Assembly: GCF_003633685.1 (NCBI RefSeq)
Contig: NZ_RBKT01000001.1
Coordinates: 3,038,001 to 3,102,000, forward strand
Direction: 5' to 3'
From: Micromonospora pisi
GTDB lineage: Bacteria; Actinomycetota; Actinomycetes; Mycobacteriales; Micromonosporaceae
Length of the DNA stretch: 64,000 bases
Positions within the stretch are counted from its first letter, which is position 1. Each line of letters opens with the position of its first letter. The position numbers and the translations under genes are program-made. Shown here in pieces: positions 1 through 9,760 of the stretch. Below the pieces are notes generated by a model. It saw nothing but the letters and a program-made list of their open reading frames with translations. It did no database searches and had not been told where the DNA came from.

Positions 1-3000
1 CCGAGCATCGGTGGCGCCGCACTGGTGGCCGGCAAGTCCTCGCTGGCTGACTTCTGGCGCGCCACCGCGCCGACCGACTCCGCCGGTGCCACGGCCCGTT
101 CCCGCACCGCCACCGCTCCGGCGCTGGGCGCTGGGATCAGCCAGATCTGGCTGGATGGTCGGGTCCGTTCGACGCTCGACCGGAGCACTGCCCAGATCGG
201 CGCGCCCGCAGCGTGGCAGGCCGGTTATGACGGGACCGGGGTCAAGGTCGCGGTGCTCGACACCGGCATTGACCAGACCCACCCGGACGTCGCCGGCAAG
301 GTGGCACTCGCGCAGAACTTCACCGACGGCGCGGATGCGACGGACCACAACGGTCACGGCACCCACGTGGCGTCGACGGTGGCCGGCACCGGCGCCGCCT
401 CCGGTGGCTCCCGCAAGGGCGTGGCACCGGGTGCGAGCCTGCTCGTCGGCAAGGTGCTCGACGACAACGGCAGCGGCTACCAGTCGTGGATCATCTCGGG
501 CATGGAGTGGGCCGCCGAACAGGGCGCGGCGGTGGTCAGCATGAGCCTCGGCGGCACCCCGGGCGAGGGCAGCGACCCGCTGCGCGAGGCGGTCGACCGG
601 ATCACCGCCGAGAGCGACACGCTCTTCGTGGTCGCGGCCGGCAACGAGGGCATGGACTACAGCGTCGGTTCGCCCGGCACCGCCGCGTCGGCGCTGACCG
701 TCGGCGCGGTCGACCGGGACGAGTCGCTGGCCCCGTTCTCCAGCCGCGGTCCGCGCCTCGGCGACGAGGGGCTCAAGCCGGAGATCACCGCGCCCGGTGT
801 CGGCATCGTCGCCGCCCGCGCCGCCGGGACCGACATGGGTACGCCGGTCGACGAGCGGTACACCGCCGTCTCCGGTACGTCGATGGCCACCCCGCACGTG
901 GCCGGCGCGGCCGCGCTGCTGGCCCAGCAGCACCCGGACTGGTCTGCGGCGCGACTGAAGAACGCCCTGGTCAGCACTGCCCGTACGAACGAGGAGCTGT
1001 CGGTCTTCGCCGAGGGCGCCGGCCGGGTGGATGTCGCCCGTGCGGTCAGCCAGCGGGTCTTCGCCACCGGAGTGGCCGACTTCGGCCTACAGGTCAAGAG
1101 CGCTTCCGGAACGGCTCCGGTGGCTCGTACGGTGACGTACACCAACGACGGCACGGTACCGGTGACCCTCACCCTCGCCACGGACGTGTCGAACCTCGGC
1201 ACGGGTGCCCCGGAGACCGGGGCGATCACGGTCGGCACCGGCACGGTGACCGTACCGGCTGGCGGATCGGTGGACGTGCCGGTGACGGTCGACCTGGCCA
1301 AGCTGGCCACCGGTCAGTACGGCGGCTGGATCACCGCGACCGGGCCGGACGGTGTCCTCGCCACCACGGCGATGGCGGTCACCCTGGAGGGCCCACGGCA
1401 CAGCGTCACGTTCCGCGCGGTGGACCGGGCGGGCAAGCCGGTGGCGGTGCCCGTCATCCTGCTCCAGGGCGACAGCAGCCGCTCGGACAGCCTCGGTTTC
1501 CTCTTCGAGGGCACCACCTGGACGACCCGGGTCGAGGCGGGGTCGTACCTGCTGAACAGCTTGATCGACGACGGCGGCGTGCTGGACGAGCAGACGACCC
1601 TGATCACGAACCCGGAGTTGCGGGTCGACCGGGACGTCGAGGTGCTGCTCGACGCCCGCACGGGCACCCCGATCCGGATCGAGACGCCGAAGCCGAGCGA
1701 GCAGCAGGCGGTGCTGAGCTACTACACGCACCGGGTGACCGGCACCGGCCGGGAGATCAACTTCGGCAGCATGCACTTCAGTACGGTCAAGCAGGTCAAC
1801 GTCACGCCGACGAAGCAGGTGTCGGCCGGTGCGTTCGAGTTCTCGTCCCGCTGGCAGCTGGTGGCGCCGATGGTCCAGATCCGGGTGCCCGGAGTGAGCG
1901 GGCCGCTCGACGTCAACCTGACCGGGCAGTCCCCGGCGTACGACGGGAAGCGCACCTTCCCGCTGGTCTACGCGGGTCGGGGTACCCCGGCGGAGCTGAA
2001 GGCGGCGAAGGTGAGGGGCGCGGCCGTCCTGATCGACTCGTCGACCGAACCGAACGGGGAGGACGCGCCGAGCGAGAGCGAGGTGACCGCCTCGGCGGCG
2101 GCGGCCGGGGCCGCGGTGACCCTGATGGTTCGCCCGGCGGACTGGTCGGCGTGGACGGTGTGGCGACCGACCGGCGACCGGGAGGCGATCCCGATGCTGG
2201 CCGTTGCGGCGGACGCGGGAGCGAAACTCGTCGCCCGCGCGTCAAAGGGTCAGGCCACGGTCGACCTGACCCTGACCACCTCCAGCCCCTACCTCTACGA
2301 CGTGCAACACGTCGAGACCGGCCGGATCCCGGACCAGGTCGTCTACCGGGTGACCCCGGAGAACTCGGTACGGATCACCTCCAGCTACGCCGACAACGGT
2401 GGAATCCCGTGGGAGAAGGAGCAGCGGTTCGGATGGCGCCCCTGGCAGACGTATTCATGGAACGACCACTTCCGCTTCGTCGAGACCCCGAAGGTGCGCG
2501 AGGAGTGGGTGACCAGTGGGGACTCACTCTGGCAGCACCGGGTGGCACACGACTGGCCGTCGATCGACTTCGGCCCCTTGGCGACGGGGATGACCGAGCC
2601 GCCCACCAGCTACCGTGCCGGTAGGCGTGCGGAGAACTGGCTGGCGGCGGTGGTCCGGCCGGCGTCACCCAAGGGTGTAGCGGAACTGGTCTCGACCCGG
2701 ACGGGGAACACGCTCGCCCTGCGGGTGCCCGAGTTCGTCGACGCCGACGGTCACTTCACCATCGGCGAGGCCACCCGGATCGACGCCAAGCTGTGGCGGG
2801 ACGGCCAACTCCTGGCCGAACTGCCGAACGCCCGTCAGGACGTCACCACCACCAGCGCCCAGGCGTGGTACCGGCTGGTGTTGAACACCGAGCGCACGGA
2901 CCCGGAGTGGAACTGGGGCACCCGTACCGAGACGGTGTGGGACTTCCGCTCCGGTCAACGGCCGGGTGACAAGGCCAGGCCGCTGCCGCTGCTCCAGGTC

Positions 3001-3294
3001 GACTACGACGCACCGGTCGACCTGACCGGCCGGGCCCCCGACCGGGCGCACACGCTGCGACTGAGCGTGCGGAACCAGAACGGCCTGGGGGCGCCCGAGG
3101 GCACCGCCCTGACCGCCGAGGTGTCCTTCAACGAGGGCACCACCTGGAAGAAGGTCACGGTCTCCGGTAAGGGCCCCGACTTCCGGGCCAGCATCCCCGC
3201 CGGCAGGGGCAGCGTCTCGCTCCGGGTCCGGGCCACCGACGGGTCCGGCAACGCGGTCACCCAGACCGTGATCCGGGCGTACGGCCTGCGCTGA
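1..3294 (+). CDS. Subtilisin-like serine protease (S8), 5' end missing
   Basis: Secreted subtilisin-family protease; it should cleave proteins outside the cell. The frame is open from base 1, so the start and signal peptide lie before the window. Counting from the Met at base 25, the catalytic triad is Asp79 (VLDTGID), His111 (HGTHVAS) and Ser286 (GTSMATPH), with the oxyanion Asn207 in AAGNEG. After the peptidase domain (about 65-345) come roughly 750 residues of beta-rich domains, including a PA-like stretch near 650-720. The end converges with a LuxR-type regulator across a hairpin. Such long S8 proteins are common in actinomycetes; the substrate cannot be told. Confidence 0.93.
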   Translation, partial: PSIGGAALVAGKSSLADFWRATAPTDSAGATARSRTATAPALGAGISQIWLDGRVRSTLDRSTAQIGAPAAWQAGYDGTGVKVAVLDTGIDQTHPDVAGKVALAQNFTDGADATDHNGHGTHVASTVAGTGAASGGSRKGVAPGASLLVGKVLDDNGSGYQSWIISGMEWAAEQGAAVVSMSLGGTPGEGSDPLREAVDRITAESDTLFVVAAGNEGMDYSVGSPGTAASALTVGAVDRDESLAPFSSRGPRLGDEGLKPEITAPGVGIVAARAAGTDMGTPVDERYTAVSGTSMATPHVAGAAALLAQQHPDWSAARLKNALVSTARTNEELSVFAEGAGRVDVARAVSQRVFATGVADFGLQVKSASGTAPVARTVTYTNDGTVPVTLTLATDVSNLGTGAPETGAITVGTGTVTVPAGGSVDVPVTVDLAKLATGQYGGWITATGPDGVLATTAMAVTLEGPRHSVTFRAVDRAGKPVAVPVILLQGDSSRSDSLGFLFEGTTWTTRVEAGSYLLNSLIDDGGVLDEQTTLITNPELRVDRDVEVLLDARTGTPIRIETPKPSEQQAVLSYYTHRVTGTGREINFGSMHFSTVKQVNVTPTKQVSAGAFEFSSRWQLVAPMVQIRVPGVSGPLDVNLTGQSPAYDGKRTFPLVYAGRGTPAELKAAKVRGAAVLIDSSTEPNGEDAPSESEVTASAAAAGAAVTLMVRPADWSAWTVWRPTGDREAIPMLAVAADAGAKLVARASKGQATVDLTLTTSSPYLYDVQHVETGRIPDQVVYRVTPENSVRITSSYADNGGIPWEKEQRFGWRPWQTYSWNDHFRFVETPKVREEWVTSGDSLWQHRVAHDWPSIDFGPLATGMTEPPTSYRAGRRAENWLAAVVRPASPKGVAELVSTRTGNTLALRVPEFVDADGHFTIGEATRIDAKLWRDGQLLAELPNARQDVTTTSAQAWYRLVLNTERTDPEWNWGTRTETVWDFRSGQRPGDKARPLPLLQVDYDAPVDLTGRAPDRAHTLRLSVRNQNGLGAPEGTALTAEVSFNEGTTWKKVTVSGKGPDFRASIPAGRGSVSLRVRATDGSGNAVTQTVIRAYGLR

Positions 3295-3300
3295 GTGCCA

Positions 3301-3335
3301 CCGGGCGGGGCGACAGGTCCCGTCGTCCCGCCCGG
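3301..3335. terminator. Bidirectional hairpin terminator
   Basis: Perfect 9-bp arms CCGGGCGGG (3301-3309) and CCCGCCCGG (3327-3335) lie between the stops of two convergent genes (protease and LuxR-type regulator). There is no U-tract, as is usual for actinobacterial terminators. Confidence 0.6.
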
Positions 3336-3352
3336 TCCCGCGCGACCGCCGG

Positions 3353-4363
3353 TCAGAGCCAGGCCCGACGGGCCGCTTGGAAGGCCAGGCCGGTACGGGT
3401 GTCCACGCCGGCGAGGAGCATCAGCCGCTCCAGCCGGCGCTGCACCGTACGTCGGCTGACGCCGAGCTGCGAGGCGATCGACTTGTCCGGGAAGCCGGCC
3501 ACGAAGAGCGAGAGCAGGAACCGTTCGCTCTCGGCCAGTACGTCGTCGCTCACGTCCCCGTACGAGCTGGCCGGGGCGGGGGTGCCCGGATCACCGTCGA
3601 GGCGGATCGGGGTGGCCCGGTCCCAGTGGCTCTCGAAGAGCGCGAGGAGCGCGTCCAGCAGTTCACTGCGCCGGATCAGCGCGGCGGTCGGCTCCCCGAT
3701 GCCCTGGTGGTCGTCCGGCACCAGTGGACAGACGGCGGTGGAGCGGTCGGCGATGGCGAGTCGGACGGGCAGCGCCGGCAACGTACGGGCCTCCTCGCCG
3801 CCGCGTACGCTCTCCGCGATGCTCTCCAGCTCACCGGGCATCTCCAGCAGCCCCCGCTCGTAGATCGCCCGGTACCGCACACCCCGGGTCAGGGCGCCGG
3901 ACTCCTCGGCGTTCTCCGGCCCGGACATGGCCAACGGGTTGGCCCGGCAGAACCAGAGAATCTCCTCACGGGCCGAGTTCTGCAGGTCGCGCAGCCGGTC
4001 GCGCAACGCGGCGGCGCCGACGACCACCTCCACCAGGTGATCGGCGTGGTGCCGCCGGGCGCTGGCCCGGTACTCCTCGGTCAGGGCGGCCACCGCCTGC
4101 CGTGCCGTCTCCAGCGACTCCTGCCGGCGAAGCAGGGTGTTGCCGAGGGCCACGTCCGGCGGCAGCGGTTCGAAGATCCGGTCCGGGCCGGGCCGGCTCA
4201 CCGCCAGCCCCTTGTCCCGTAACGCTTCCAGCAGTTTCGCGGCCTCGGCTTCGGGCAGCGCGGCGAGACCGGCCAGGTCGGCCGGACTGGCCACGGAGAG
4301 CCGCAGCAGCAGCCGGTACGCCCGCTCCTCTCCCGGCTCCAGCAGCCGACTGTCGTCGTACAC
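3353..4363 (-). CDS. LuxR-type helix-turn-helix regulator
   Basis: DNA-binding regulator of 336 residues. An N-terminal winged-helix-like segment (about 15-60) is followed by an alpha-helical middle and a C-terminal LuxR-type HTH (about 280-335; SIASQLGVSRRTVQRRL). The GTG start at 4363 was chosen because AGGGAGG lies five bases upstream and the frame further upstream is antisense to the next gene. This architecture recurs in actinomycetes beside secreted proteases, so control of the convergent subtilase is possible but not shown. No receiver domain is present, so it is not a two-component regulator. The ligand is unknown. Confidence 0.85.
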   Translation of the reverse strand: MYDDSRLLEPGEERAYRLLLRLSVASPADLAGLAALPEAEAAKLLEALRDKGLAVSRPGPDRIFEPLPPDVALGNTLLRRQESLETARQAVAALTEEYRASARRHHADHLVEVVVGAAALRDRLRDLQNSAREEILWFCRANPLAMSGPENAEESGALTRGVRYRAIYERGLLEMPGELESIAESVRGGEEARTLPALPVRLAIADRSTAVCPLVPDDHQGIGEPTAALIRRSELLDALLALFESHWDRATPIRLDGDPGTPAPASSYGDVSDDVLAESERFLLSLFVAGFPDKSIASQLGVSRRTVQRRLERLMLLAGVDTRTGLAFQAARRAWL

Positions 4364-4448
4364 GTCCGCCTCCCTCCCCGGGATCAACCCGGAAACTCTA
4401 CGAACCGGTCCGCTGGCCTCGGCGACGCCGGTAGCCGGGCGGCCTTGA

Positions 4449-4478
4449 CCGCGCGATCCGGGACGACGGATCACGCGG
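4449..4478 (-). terminator. Hairpin terminator after the S9 peptidase gene
   Basis: Arms CCGCGCGATCCG and CGGATCACGCGG pair with one mismatch around a 6-base loop, between the stop of the S9 peptidase gene and the start of the LuxR-type gene, both on the minus strand. Confidence 0.5.
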
Positions 4479-4569
4479 CCGTGATCACCTTGGACGGCGG
4501 TACCGGGCCGCGCGTTCCTTGATCGCATGGCTCGGGGAGGCGGATCGGACGGGTCGGGCGGAGGGGGGG

Positions 4570-6573
4570 TCAGGAGCGCAACGCCAGCACCGGTACGCCG
4601 GGCGGCGTGAAGCCGAAGACCTGTCCGTACAGGGAGAGTTCGGCCTCCAGGCAGGCGACCATGGTGTCCTGGCGGCGGAACCCGTGCCCCTCCCCGGCGA
4701 AGGTCAGGTGGGCGCGGGGGACCGGATGGCCGCTCATCCCGCTCAGGAACCGCTCGCTCTGCTCCGGCGAGCAGATCGGGTCGTCCAAGCCCTGGAGCAG
4801 CAGGAACGGGACGTCGATCCGCTCCGGATGGGCGGCCGGCGAACGGTCCCGGTAACGCTGCGCAACCGTGGCCAGCGGCCCGACCAGGGACTCCAGATAG
4901 TGCGACTCGAAGTCGTGGGTCTGGCCCGACGCCAGGCCGTACAGGTCGAGGATCGGGCAGAGCAGTGTCGCGCAGGCGTACGCGTCGGTCGCGACCAGCG
5001 AGGCGGCGGCGGTGAAACCACCCGCGCTGATGCCCCGGATCGCCACCCGGCCCGGTGCCGTCAGTCCTTCGTCGACGATCGCGCGGGCGACGATCGCGCA
5101 GTCGCCCACGTCGACCACGCCCCACTGGTCACGCAACCGTTCGCGGTAGGCCCGCCCGTACCCGGTCGAGCCACCATGGTCGACCTGGACCACCCCGATG
5201 CCCCGGGAGGTGAAGTAGGCGATCTCCAGGTTCAGCGCGACCGGGGCGCGCATCGTCGGCCCGCCGTGCACCCACACCACGTACGGTGGCGGATCGCTCT
5301 CGCCCGCTCCGGAACCAGCGTGGTCGACGTTCCGCGGCGGATAGAGCAGCGCGTGGATCCGCTCCCCGTCCGGGCCGGTGAAGACCCGGGCCAGCGGTTC
5401 CGGCAGGTAACCGCGATCCACCGGGGCGTGCTGACCGGCACGGACAACCCGCAGATCACCGGTGGGGAGGTCGTACTCGACGATCTCGTACGGCTGCGCG
5501 GGCCCGCCTGCGACGCCGACCACCCGGTCACCGGAGACGGCCAGCTGCGGCAGCCACTCGGATCGCTCCCCCGGCACCTCGGTCACCACACCGGTGACCG
5601 GATCGAGCAGGGCGAGCCGCTGCGCACCCAGGCCCCGCAGTACGGCAACCCGGCCGTCCGGCAGCGGGGCGAACCAGCGCAGGCCGAGCCGCTGCGCACC
5701 GGCGAACTCCTGCTCGGCCGGGTGCAGCGCCACCGCCTGCCCCGTCTCCGGGTCGACGCGGTACAGGTTCCACCACCCGGTCCGCTCGGCGGCCACCAGC
5801 AGGCTGCCGTCCGCCGCCCACTCGGCCTGCGCGATCGGGTCGCCGGGGCCTCCGGTCAGTGTGCGTACCCGGTGCAGCCGGCCCTGGACGTCGACCTCGG
5901 CGATCCGCAGCACCGCCGCGTCCCACGGCATGTACGGGTGGTCCCAGGCGAGCCACACGGCGCGGCTGCCGTCGGGCGAGAACCGGGGGCCGCCGACGAA
6001 CCGGTGCCCGTCGTCGCAGAGCTCCCGGACGGCCGACCGGTCCCGCTGCGCCGACCCGTCGAGCGGGACGGCGACGATGACCCGGCGTACGTCCGACGGC
6101 CCCTCACCGGTGAACTCCTCCAGCACGCAGCGGACCTCACCACGGTCGACGTCGATCTCGGGTTCGGCCCAGCGCAGGCCGCCCCCGACGGTCGAGACCG
6201 GGGTCAACGGGCGCGGACCCGCCCCGGGGACATCGGCGTCGTACGCGTACAGCCGCTGGTCGGCGAAGTTCACGAAGACCAGCAGCACGCCGTCGGCGCC
6301 GGTGTGGGCGTCCCAGGGCCGGCCGCCGTACTCGATCACCCGACTCCGTACGTTCCACGGGGTGGGCAGCACCGTCTCCGTGCTGCCGTCCGCCCGTCGC
6401 CGTACCAGGGCCATCCGCCCCTCCTCGGTCGGACGGGGCTCGGTCCACCACACCTCGGCGCCGACCGTGCCGACGTACGCCGGGGCGGCGATCTGCCCGG
6501 CGCTCATCCCCTCGGTGGCCATCACCGCGGTGACCGGTGAGACCCACTCGCCGTAGCGGACAGTGACGGTCAT
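4570..6573 (-). CDS. S9 family prolyl oligopeptidase/acylaminoacyl peptidase
   Basis: Probably a cytoplasmic peptidase of 667 residues that cleaves short peptides. An N-terminal beta-propeller-like half (about 1-400) precedes an alpha/beta-hydrolase domain. The nucleophile Ser sits in GISAGG, the Asp in GLDDP and the His in GEGHGF, and the oxyanion loop is WVHGGP. No signal peptide is visible. The ATG at 6573 (MTVTVRYG) was preferred over in-frame ATGs at 6588 and 6639 because conserved sequence starts there, though its ribosome site is weak. It stands alone between a regulator and a kinase-like gene on the same strand. Confidence 0.9.
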   Translation of the reverse strand: MTVTVRYGEWVSPVTAVMATEGMSAGQIAAPAYVGTVGAEVWWTEPRPTEEGRMALVRRRADGSTETVLPTPWNVRSRVIEYGGRPWDAHTGADGVLLVFVNFADQRLYAYDADVPGAGPRPLTPVSTVGGGLRWAEPEIDVDRGEVRCVLEEFTGEGPSDVRRVIVAVPLDGSAQRDRSAVRELCDDGHRFVGGPRFSPDGSRAVWLAWDHPYMPWDAAVLRIAEVDVQGRLHRVRTLTGGPGDPIAQAEWAADGSLLVAAERTGWWNLYRVDPETGQAVALHPAEQEFAGAQRLGLRWFAPLPDGRVAVLRGLGAQRLALLDPVTGVVTEVPGERSEWLPQLAVSGDRVVGVAGGPAQPYEIVEYDLPTGDLRVVRAGQHAPVDRGYLPEPLARVFTGPDGERIHALLYPPRNVDHAGSGAGESDPPPYVVWVHGGPTMRAPVALNLEIAYFTSRGIGVVQVDHGGSTGYGRAYRERLRDQWGVVDVGDCAIVARAIVDEGLTAPGRVAIRGISAGGFTAAASLVATDAYACATLLCPILDLYGLASGQTHDFESHYLESLVGPLATVAQRYRDRSPAAHPERIDVPFLLLQGLDDPICSPEQSERFLSGMSGHPVPRAHLTFAGEGHGFRRQDTMVACLEAELSLYGQVFGFTPPGVPVLALRS

Positions 6574-6710
6574 CGTCCCCACCCCCATCCGCGCATCGAT
6601 GCTCGAATACCTGGCAGGAGGGGGGATCGGGGCATCCACGTGACGTCGATGACCCTTGTCGACCGGTTACGCACCGCGCAACTCTAGCCAGACTTGGTCG
6701 GGGGCGCCCG

Positions 6711-7664
6711 TCAGCCGCCCGACTGCCGGTACTCGCTGAGGAGGTCGTCGATGAGCCGCCCTTCCACCGTCTGCCGGCCGGGCGGGGCACCGGTTCGACC
6801 GGCGACGACGATCAGGGCCTTCCAGAGCGTCCAGGCCCGTCCCCGGGCCCAGGTCTCCGGGTCGAGGTCGATGGCTGCCCGGAACGCCTCGCGGCTCGGT
6901 CCGGAGAAGAGAGTCCAGGCGACTGCCAGGTCACAGGCCGGGTCACCGACGCCGGCGCAGCCGAAGTCGATGACGGCGGCCAACCGGCCCTCGCGGACCA
7001 GCAGGTTGCCGAAGGCGACGTCACCGTGGAACCAGACCGGCGTACGTTGCCAACTGCTCGCGAGGCCCGTCTCCCACACCGCCGTGGCGACGTCGGCCGG
7101 AATCCGGCCGGCCAGATCCTCGATCGCGCGCCGGGTCTCGGCGTCGTACGTCTCCAGTGGTCCACCCCGGTAGGCGCTGTGCTCCCCCGCCAGCGGCCCC
7201 TCGGTGGCGTCGACCCGGCGCAGCGCGGTGAGGAAGCCGGCGAGCGTGGTGGCGAACTCGGTCAGGTCGGCGATCCGCGCGATGTGCGCCTGCTCGCCCT
7301 CGATCCAGCGGTAGACGGACCAGTTCAGCGGATATCCCTCACCCGGCGCTCCCATCGCCACCGGCTCGGGGATGGACAGCGGCAGGTACGGCGCGAGTTT
7401 CGGCAGCCAGCGATGCTCCTTGGCGACCTGGAGCGCGTACCCGGGGGCGCTCGGGAGCCGTACGGTCATGTCTTCGCCGAGGTGGAAGGTCCGGTTGTCC
7501 CATCCGCCGAATTCGACCGGCCGGACCGGTAGGTCGGCCCACTTCGGGAACTGCGCCCGGATCAGCCGCCGCACCAGTGCCACGTCGATCGCCGGGAACC
7601 CACCCGTAGTGGCCTCACCAGTCGTCGCGATCTCGTCGGAATGCCCTGCCTCGTCCTGATCCAT
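6711..7664 (-). CDS. Aminoglycoside phosphotransferase (APH)-fold kinase
   Basis: Protein-kinase-like phosphotransferase of 317 residues. The catalytic loop is FHGDVAFGNLL (Asp base and Asn) and the metal-binding Asp is in VIDFGCAGVGDPACD. The first 25 residues are poorly conserved, so the true start may lie further in. Relatives phosphorylate aminoglycosides, other antibiotics or small metabolites; the substrate here cannot be inferred, and resistance should not be assumed. It runs in the same direction as the S9 peptidase, about 140 bases away. Confidence 0.88.
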   Translation of the reverse strand: MDQDEAGHSDEIATTGEATTGGFPAIDVALVRRLIRAQFPKWADLPVRPVEFGGWDNRTFHLGEDMTVRLPSAPGYALQVAKEHRWLPKLAPYLPLSIPEPVAMGAPGEGYPLNWSVYRWIEGEQAHIARIADLTEFATTLAGFLTALRRVDATEGPLAGEHSAYRGGPLETYDAETRRAIEDLAGRIPADVATAVWETGLASSWQRTPVWFHGDVAFGNLLVREGRLAAVIDFGCAGVGDPACDLAVAWTLFSGPSREAFRAAIDLDPETWARGRAWTLWKALIVVAGRTGAPPGRQTVEGRLIDDLLSEYRQSGG

Positions 7665-7937
7665 CCGGCGAGCCTGCCCACCACACCACCGACCCGCAAC
7701 CGAGTTTGCTCCGCGACTTCAGCATCGCCGGACGCTCGACCGCCTGACCCGCCGCGGAACGGACGACCGAACACCTGACGATCATGGCGACCGGGCGGCG
7801 GCACGCGGTACGGGACGGCGGCCGGGGCGGTGCACCCCCACGCCCGGTACGGTGAGAGTGCCCGTCGGCGCCGGGGCGGGTCCCGTCCAGGGGACCGGCG
7901 CCACCACGGGCGTACGAAGCCGAGGGAGATGGCACCG

Positions 7938-8345
7938 GTGACTCGATCTACCACCCAGCCGACGGTCGACGACGACATCGTGATGCTCACGGTGCCCGCC
8001 GACGGTGGGTATCTGGGCGTGCTGCGTACCGCGACCGCCGGTCTTGCCGCCCGGTTGCACTTCGCTCTGGACGAGATCGAGGACCTGCGGATCGCGGTCG
8101 ACGAGGCGTGCGCGATGCTGCTCGCGATCGCCACCCGGGACGCCGAGTTGGAGTGCCGGTTCTCGGTCACCGACGACGCGCTCACCGTCGAGGTGACGGT
8201 GCCGACCACCTCGGGTGCCCGGCTGCCGGCGGAGTCGTCGTTCGCGTGGAAGGTGCTGACCGCGCTGACCACCTCGGCCAAGGCGACTGCCGACGGCAAG
8301 CAGGCGACGATCACGCTGCTCACCCGACGCGCCGCCGAGTTCTGA
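7938..8345 (+). CDS. RsbW-type anti-sigma factor ATP-binding protein
   Basis: GHKL-fold ATP-binding regulator of about 135 residues, of the kind that binds an alternative sigma factor and is itself controlled by an anti-anti-sigma protein. The N-box-like segment is DLRIAVDEACAMLL. The later G-boxes are weak, which is common in actinobacterial members. The GTG at 7938 was chosen because GAGGGAG lies nine bases upstream; the ATG at 7929 would leave almost no spacer. No sigma factor gene is adjacent, so the partner must be elsewhere. Confidence 0.75.
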   Translation: MTRSTTQPTVDDDIVMLTVPADGGYLGVLRTATAGLAARLHFALDEIEDLRIAVDEACAMLLAIATRDAELECRFSVTDDALTVEVTVPTTSGARLPAESSFAWKVLTALTTSAKATADGKQATITLLTRRAAEF

Positions 8346-8358
8346 GCCCGGCCCGGAT

Positions 8359-8766
8359 TCAGCCGACGCCGAGGGCCCGGTTCGTGGGGGCGCAGACGAG
8401 CAGGCCGACGACCAACACGCCGAGCGCCATCAGCGGAATCCCGAGCCAGGCAAGCCCGCCCTGGATCATGTAGTAACCGACCGGGAGCAGCATCAACTGG
8501 AGCACGATGGCGGGTGCGCGGGCGCCGGACCGGAGCCGGCCCAGCGCGGCGCCGAGCAACCAGAGCACGAGCGCGCCTCCAGCCGTGAACGCGGTCACGA
8601 ACAGCGCGTTCACAAGATCGCTCGCGGTGCTGGTCAGGTCCGCGTAGATCAGGTACGCGGCGAGCAGACCGAGCGCGGCAGCCTCACCGCGCAGCAGCCA
8701 CACGGCCCCGCGCAGTGGTCCGGGCACCAGGGCAGAATCGCTGGTCACGGGTGAGTCGGTGGTCAC
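8359..8766 (-). CDS. Small integral membrane protein of unknown function
   Basis: A 135-residue protein with about four hydrophobic segments, first near LLRGEAAALGLLAAYLIY and last near IPLMALGVLVVGLLV. The GTG at 8766 begins VTTDSPVTSD and sits 44 bases from the divergent lipid-kinase-like gene. It converges with the anti-sigma gene, the two stops being 13 bases apart. I do not recognise a named family beyond a general actinobacterial membrane protein. Confidence 0.65.
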   Translation of the reverse strand: MTTDSPVTSDSALVPGPLRGAVWLLRGEAAALGLLAAYLIYADLTSTASDLVNALFVTAFTAGGALVLWLLGAALGRLRSGARAPAIVLQLMLLPVGYYMIQGGLAWLGIPLMALGVLVVGLLVCAPTNRALGVG

Positions 8767-8809
8767 GCGCGAAACGATACCCGCGCTTTCTCGCGGTACA
8801 GTGCCGCCC

Positions 8810-9760
8810 ATGCGGGCCCTTTTGGTGGTCAACCCGAAGGCCACCGCCACCAGCCAGCGCAGCCGGGACGTGCTCGTCCGGGCCCTGCGCAGTGAGGTCG
8901 ACCTCACCGTGGAGTACACGCGGCGGCGCGACCATGCGGTGATCCTCGCCAGGGAGGCCGTCCGGCACGGCATGGACCTGGTCGTCACGCTGGGCGGCGA
9001 TGGAACGGTCAACGAGGTGGTCAACGGTCTGATGACCGCCGAGCCGTCGACCGTCGACCTGGCGCAGCCGTCGGCCGAGCGGCTGCCCGCGCTGGCCGTG
9101 GTCCCGGGCGGTTCGACGAACGTCTTCGCCCGCGCGCTGGGACTGCCCCGGGAGTGGCCGGAGGCGACGAGCGTGATCCTCGACGGGGTACGGCTGGGGC
9201 GGTTCCGGTCGGTCGGGCTCGGCCGGGCGGACGATCGCTACTTCACGTTCTGCGCCGGCTTCGGGTTGGACGCGGCGGTGGTGCACCGGGTGGAACAGGC
9301 GCGGCGGCGGGGGCGGGTCTCCACCCCCTCGCTCTACCTCCGGGCGATGATCGCCCAGTACGCCCTCGGCACCGAGCGCCGGCATCCGGACATCGCACTG
9401 GAGTTACCGGACGAGGTCGCGGCGACCGAGCTGGCGACGGTGGTCATCCAGAACACCGCCCCGTGGACGTACATCGGCGATCGGGAAGTGAACCCCAACC
9501 CCGATGCGTCCTTCGATCTCGGGCTGGACGTGATGGCGGTCCGCCGGCTGCGCGTGCCCAGCACCACACGTACGGTGACGCAGCTGCTGTCGCGGAGGAG
9601 TCAGCCGCACGGCCGGCAAATTCTTCGGATGCACGATCTTGAGGAGTTTACGCTGGTAGCGGGGCGTCCGCAGGCGTTTCAGCTCGATGGGGACTATCTC
9701 GGTGAACGAGAAAAAGTTCGATTCTCCTCCGTAAGCGCCGCACTAAGAGTAATCTGCTAG
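8810..9760 (+). CDS. Diacylglycerol kinase family lipid kinase
   Basis: DagK/YegS-type kinase of 316 residues that should phosphorylate a lipid such as diacylglycerol or a sphingoid base. The nucleotide-binding motif GGDGTVNEVVNG lies near residue 62 and PGGSTN near 102; the C-terminal beta-sandwich follows. The start is the ATG at 8810, with an alternative GTG nine bases earlier. No membrane helix is visible. It is divergent from a small membrane protein gene and lies upstream of whiB1, with a 430-base gap. Confidence 0.88.
   Translation: MRALLVVNPKATATSQRSRDVLVRALRSEVDLTVEYTRRRDHAVILAREAVRHGMDLVVTLGGDGTVNEVVNGLMTAEPSTVDLAQPSAERLPALAVVPGGSTNVFARALGLPREWPEATSVILDGVRLGRFRSVGLGRADDRYFTFCAGFGLDAAVVHRVEQARRRGRVSTPSLYLRAMIAQYALGTERRHPDIALELPDEVAATELATVVIQNTAPWTYIGDREVNPNPDASFDLGLDVMAVRRLRVPSTTRTVTQLLSRRSQPHGRQILRMHDLEEFTLVAGRPQAFQLDGDYLGEREKVRFSSVSAALRVIC

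Noticed and set aside
4519-6540. Long plus-strand open frame opposite the S9 peptidase
   Set aside because: It mirrors the codon periodicity of the minus-strand gene and is rich in Arg, Gly and Pro with no motif.
6711-7664. An aminoglycoside resistance gene
   Set aside because: The APH fold is shared by many kinases and nothing in the sequence points to an aminoglycoside substrate.
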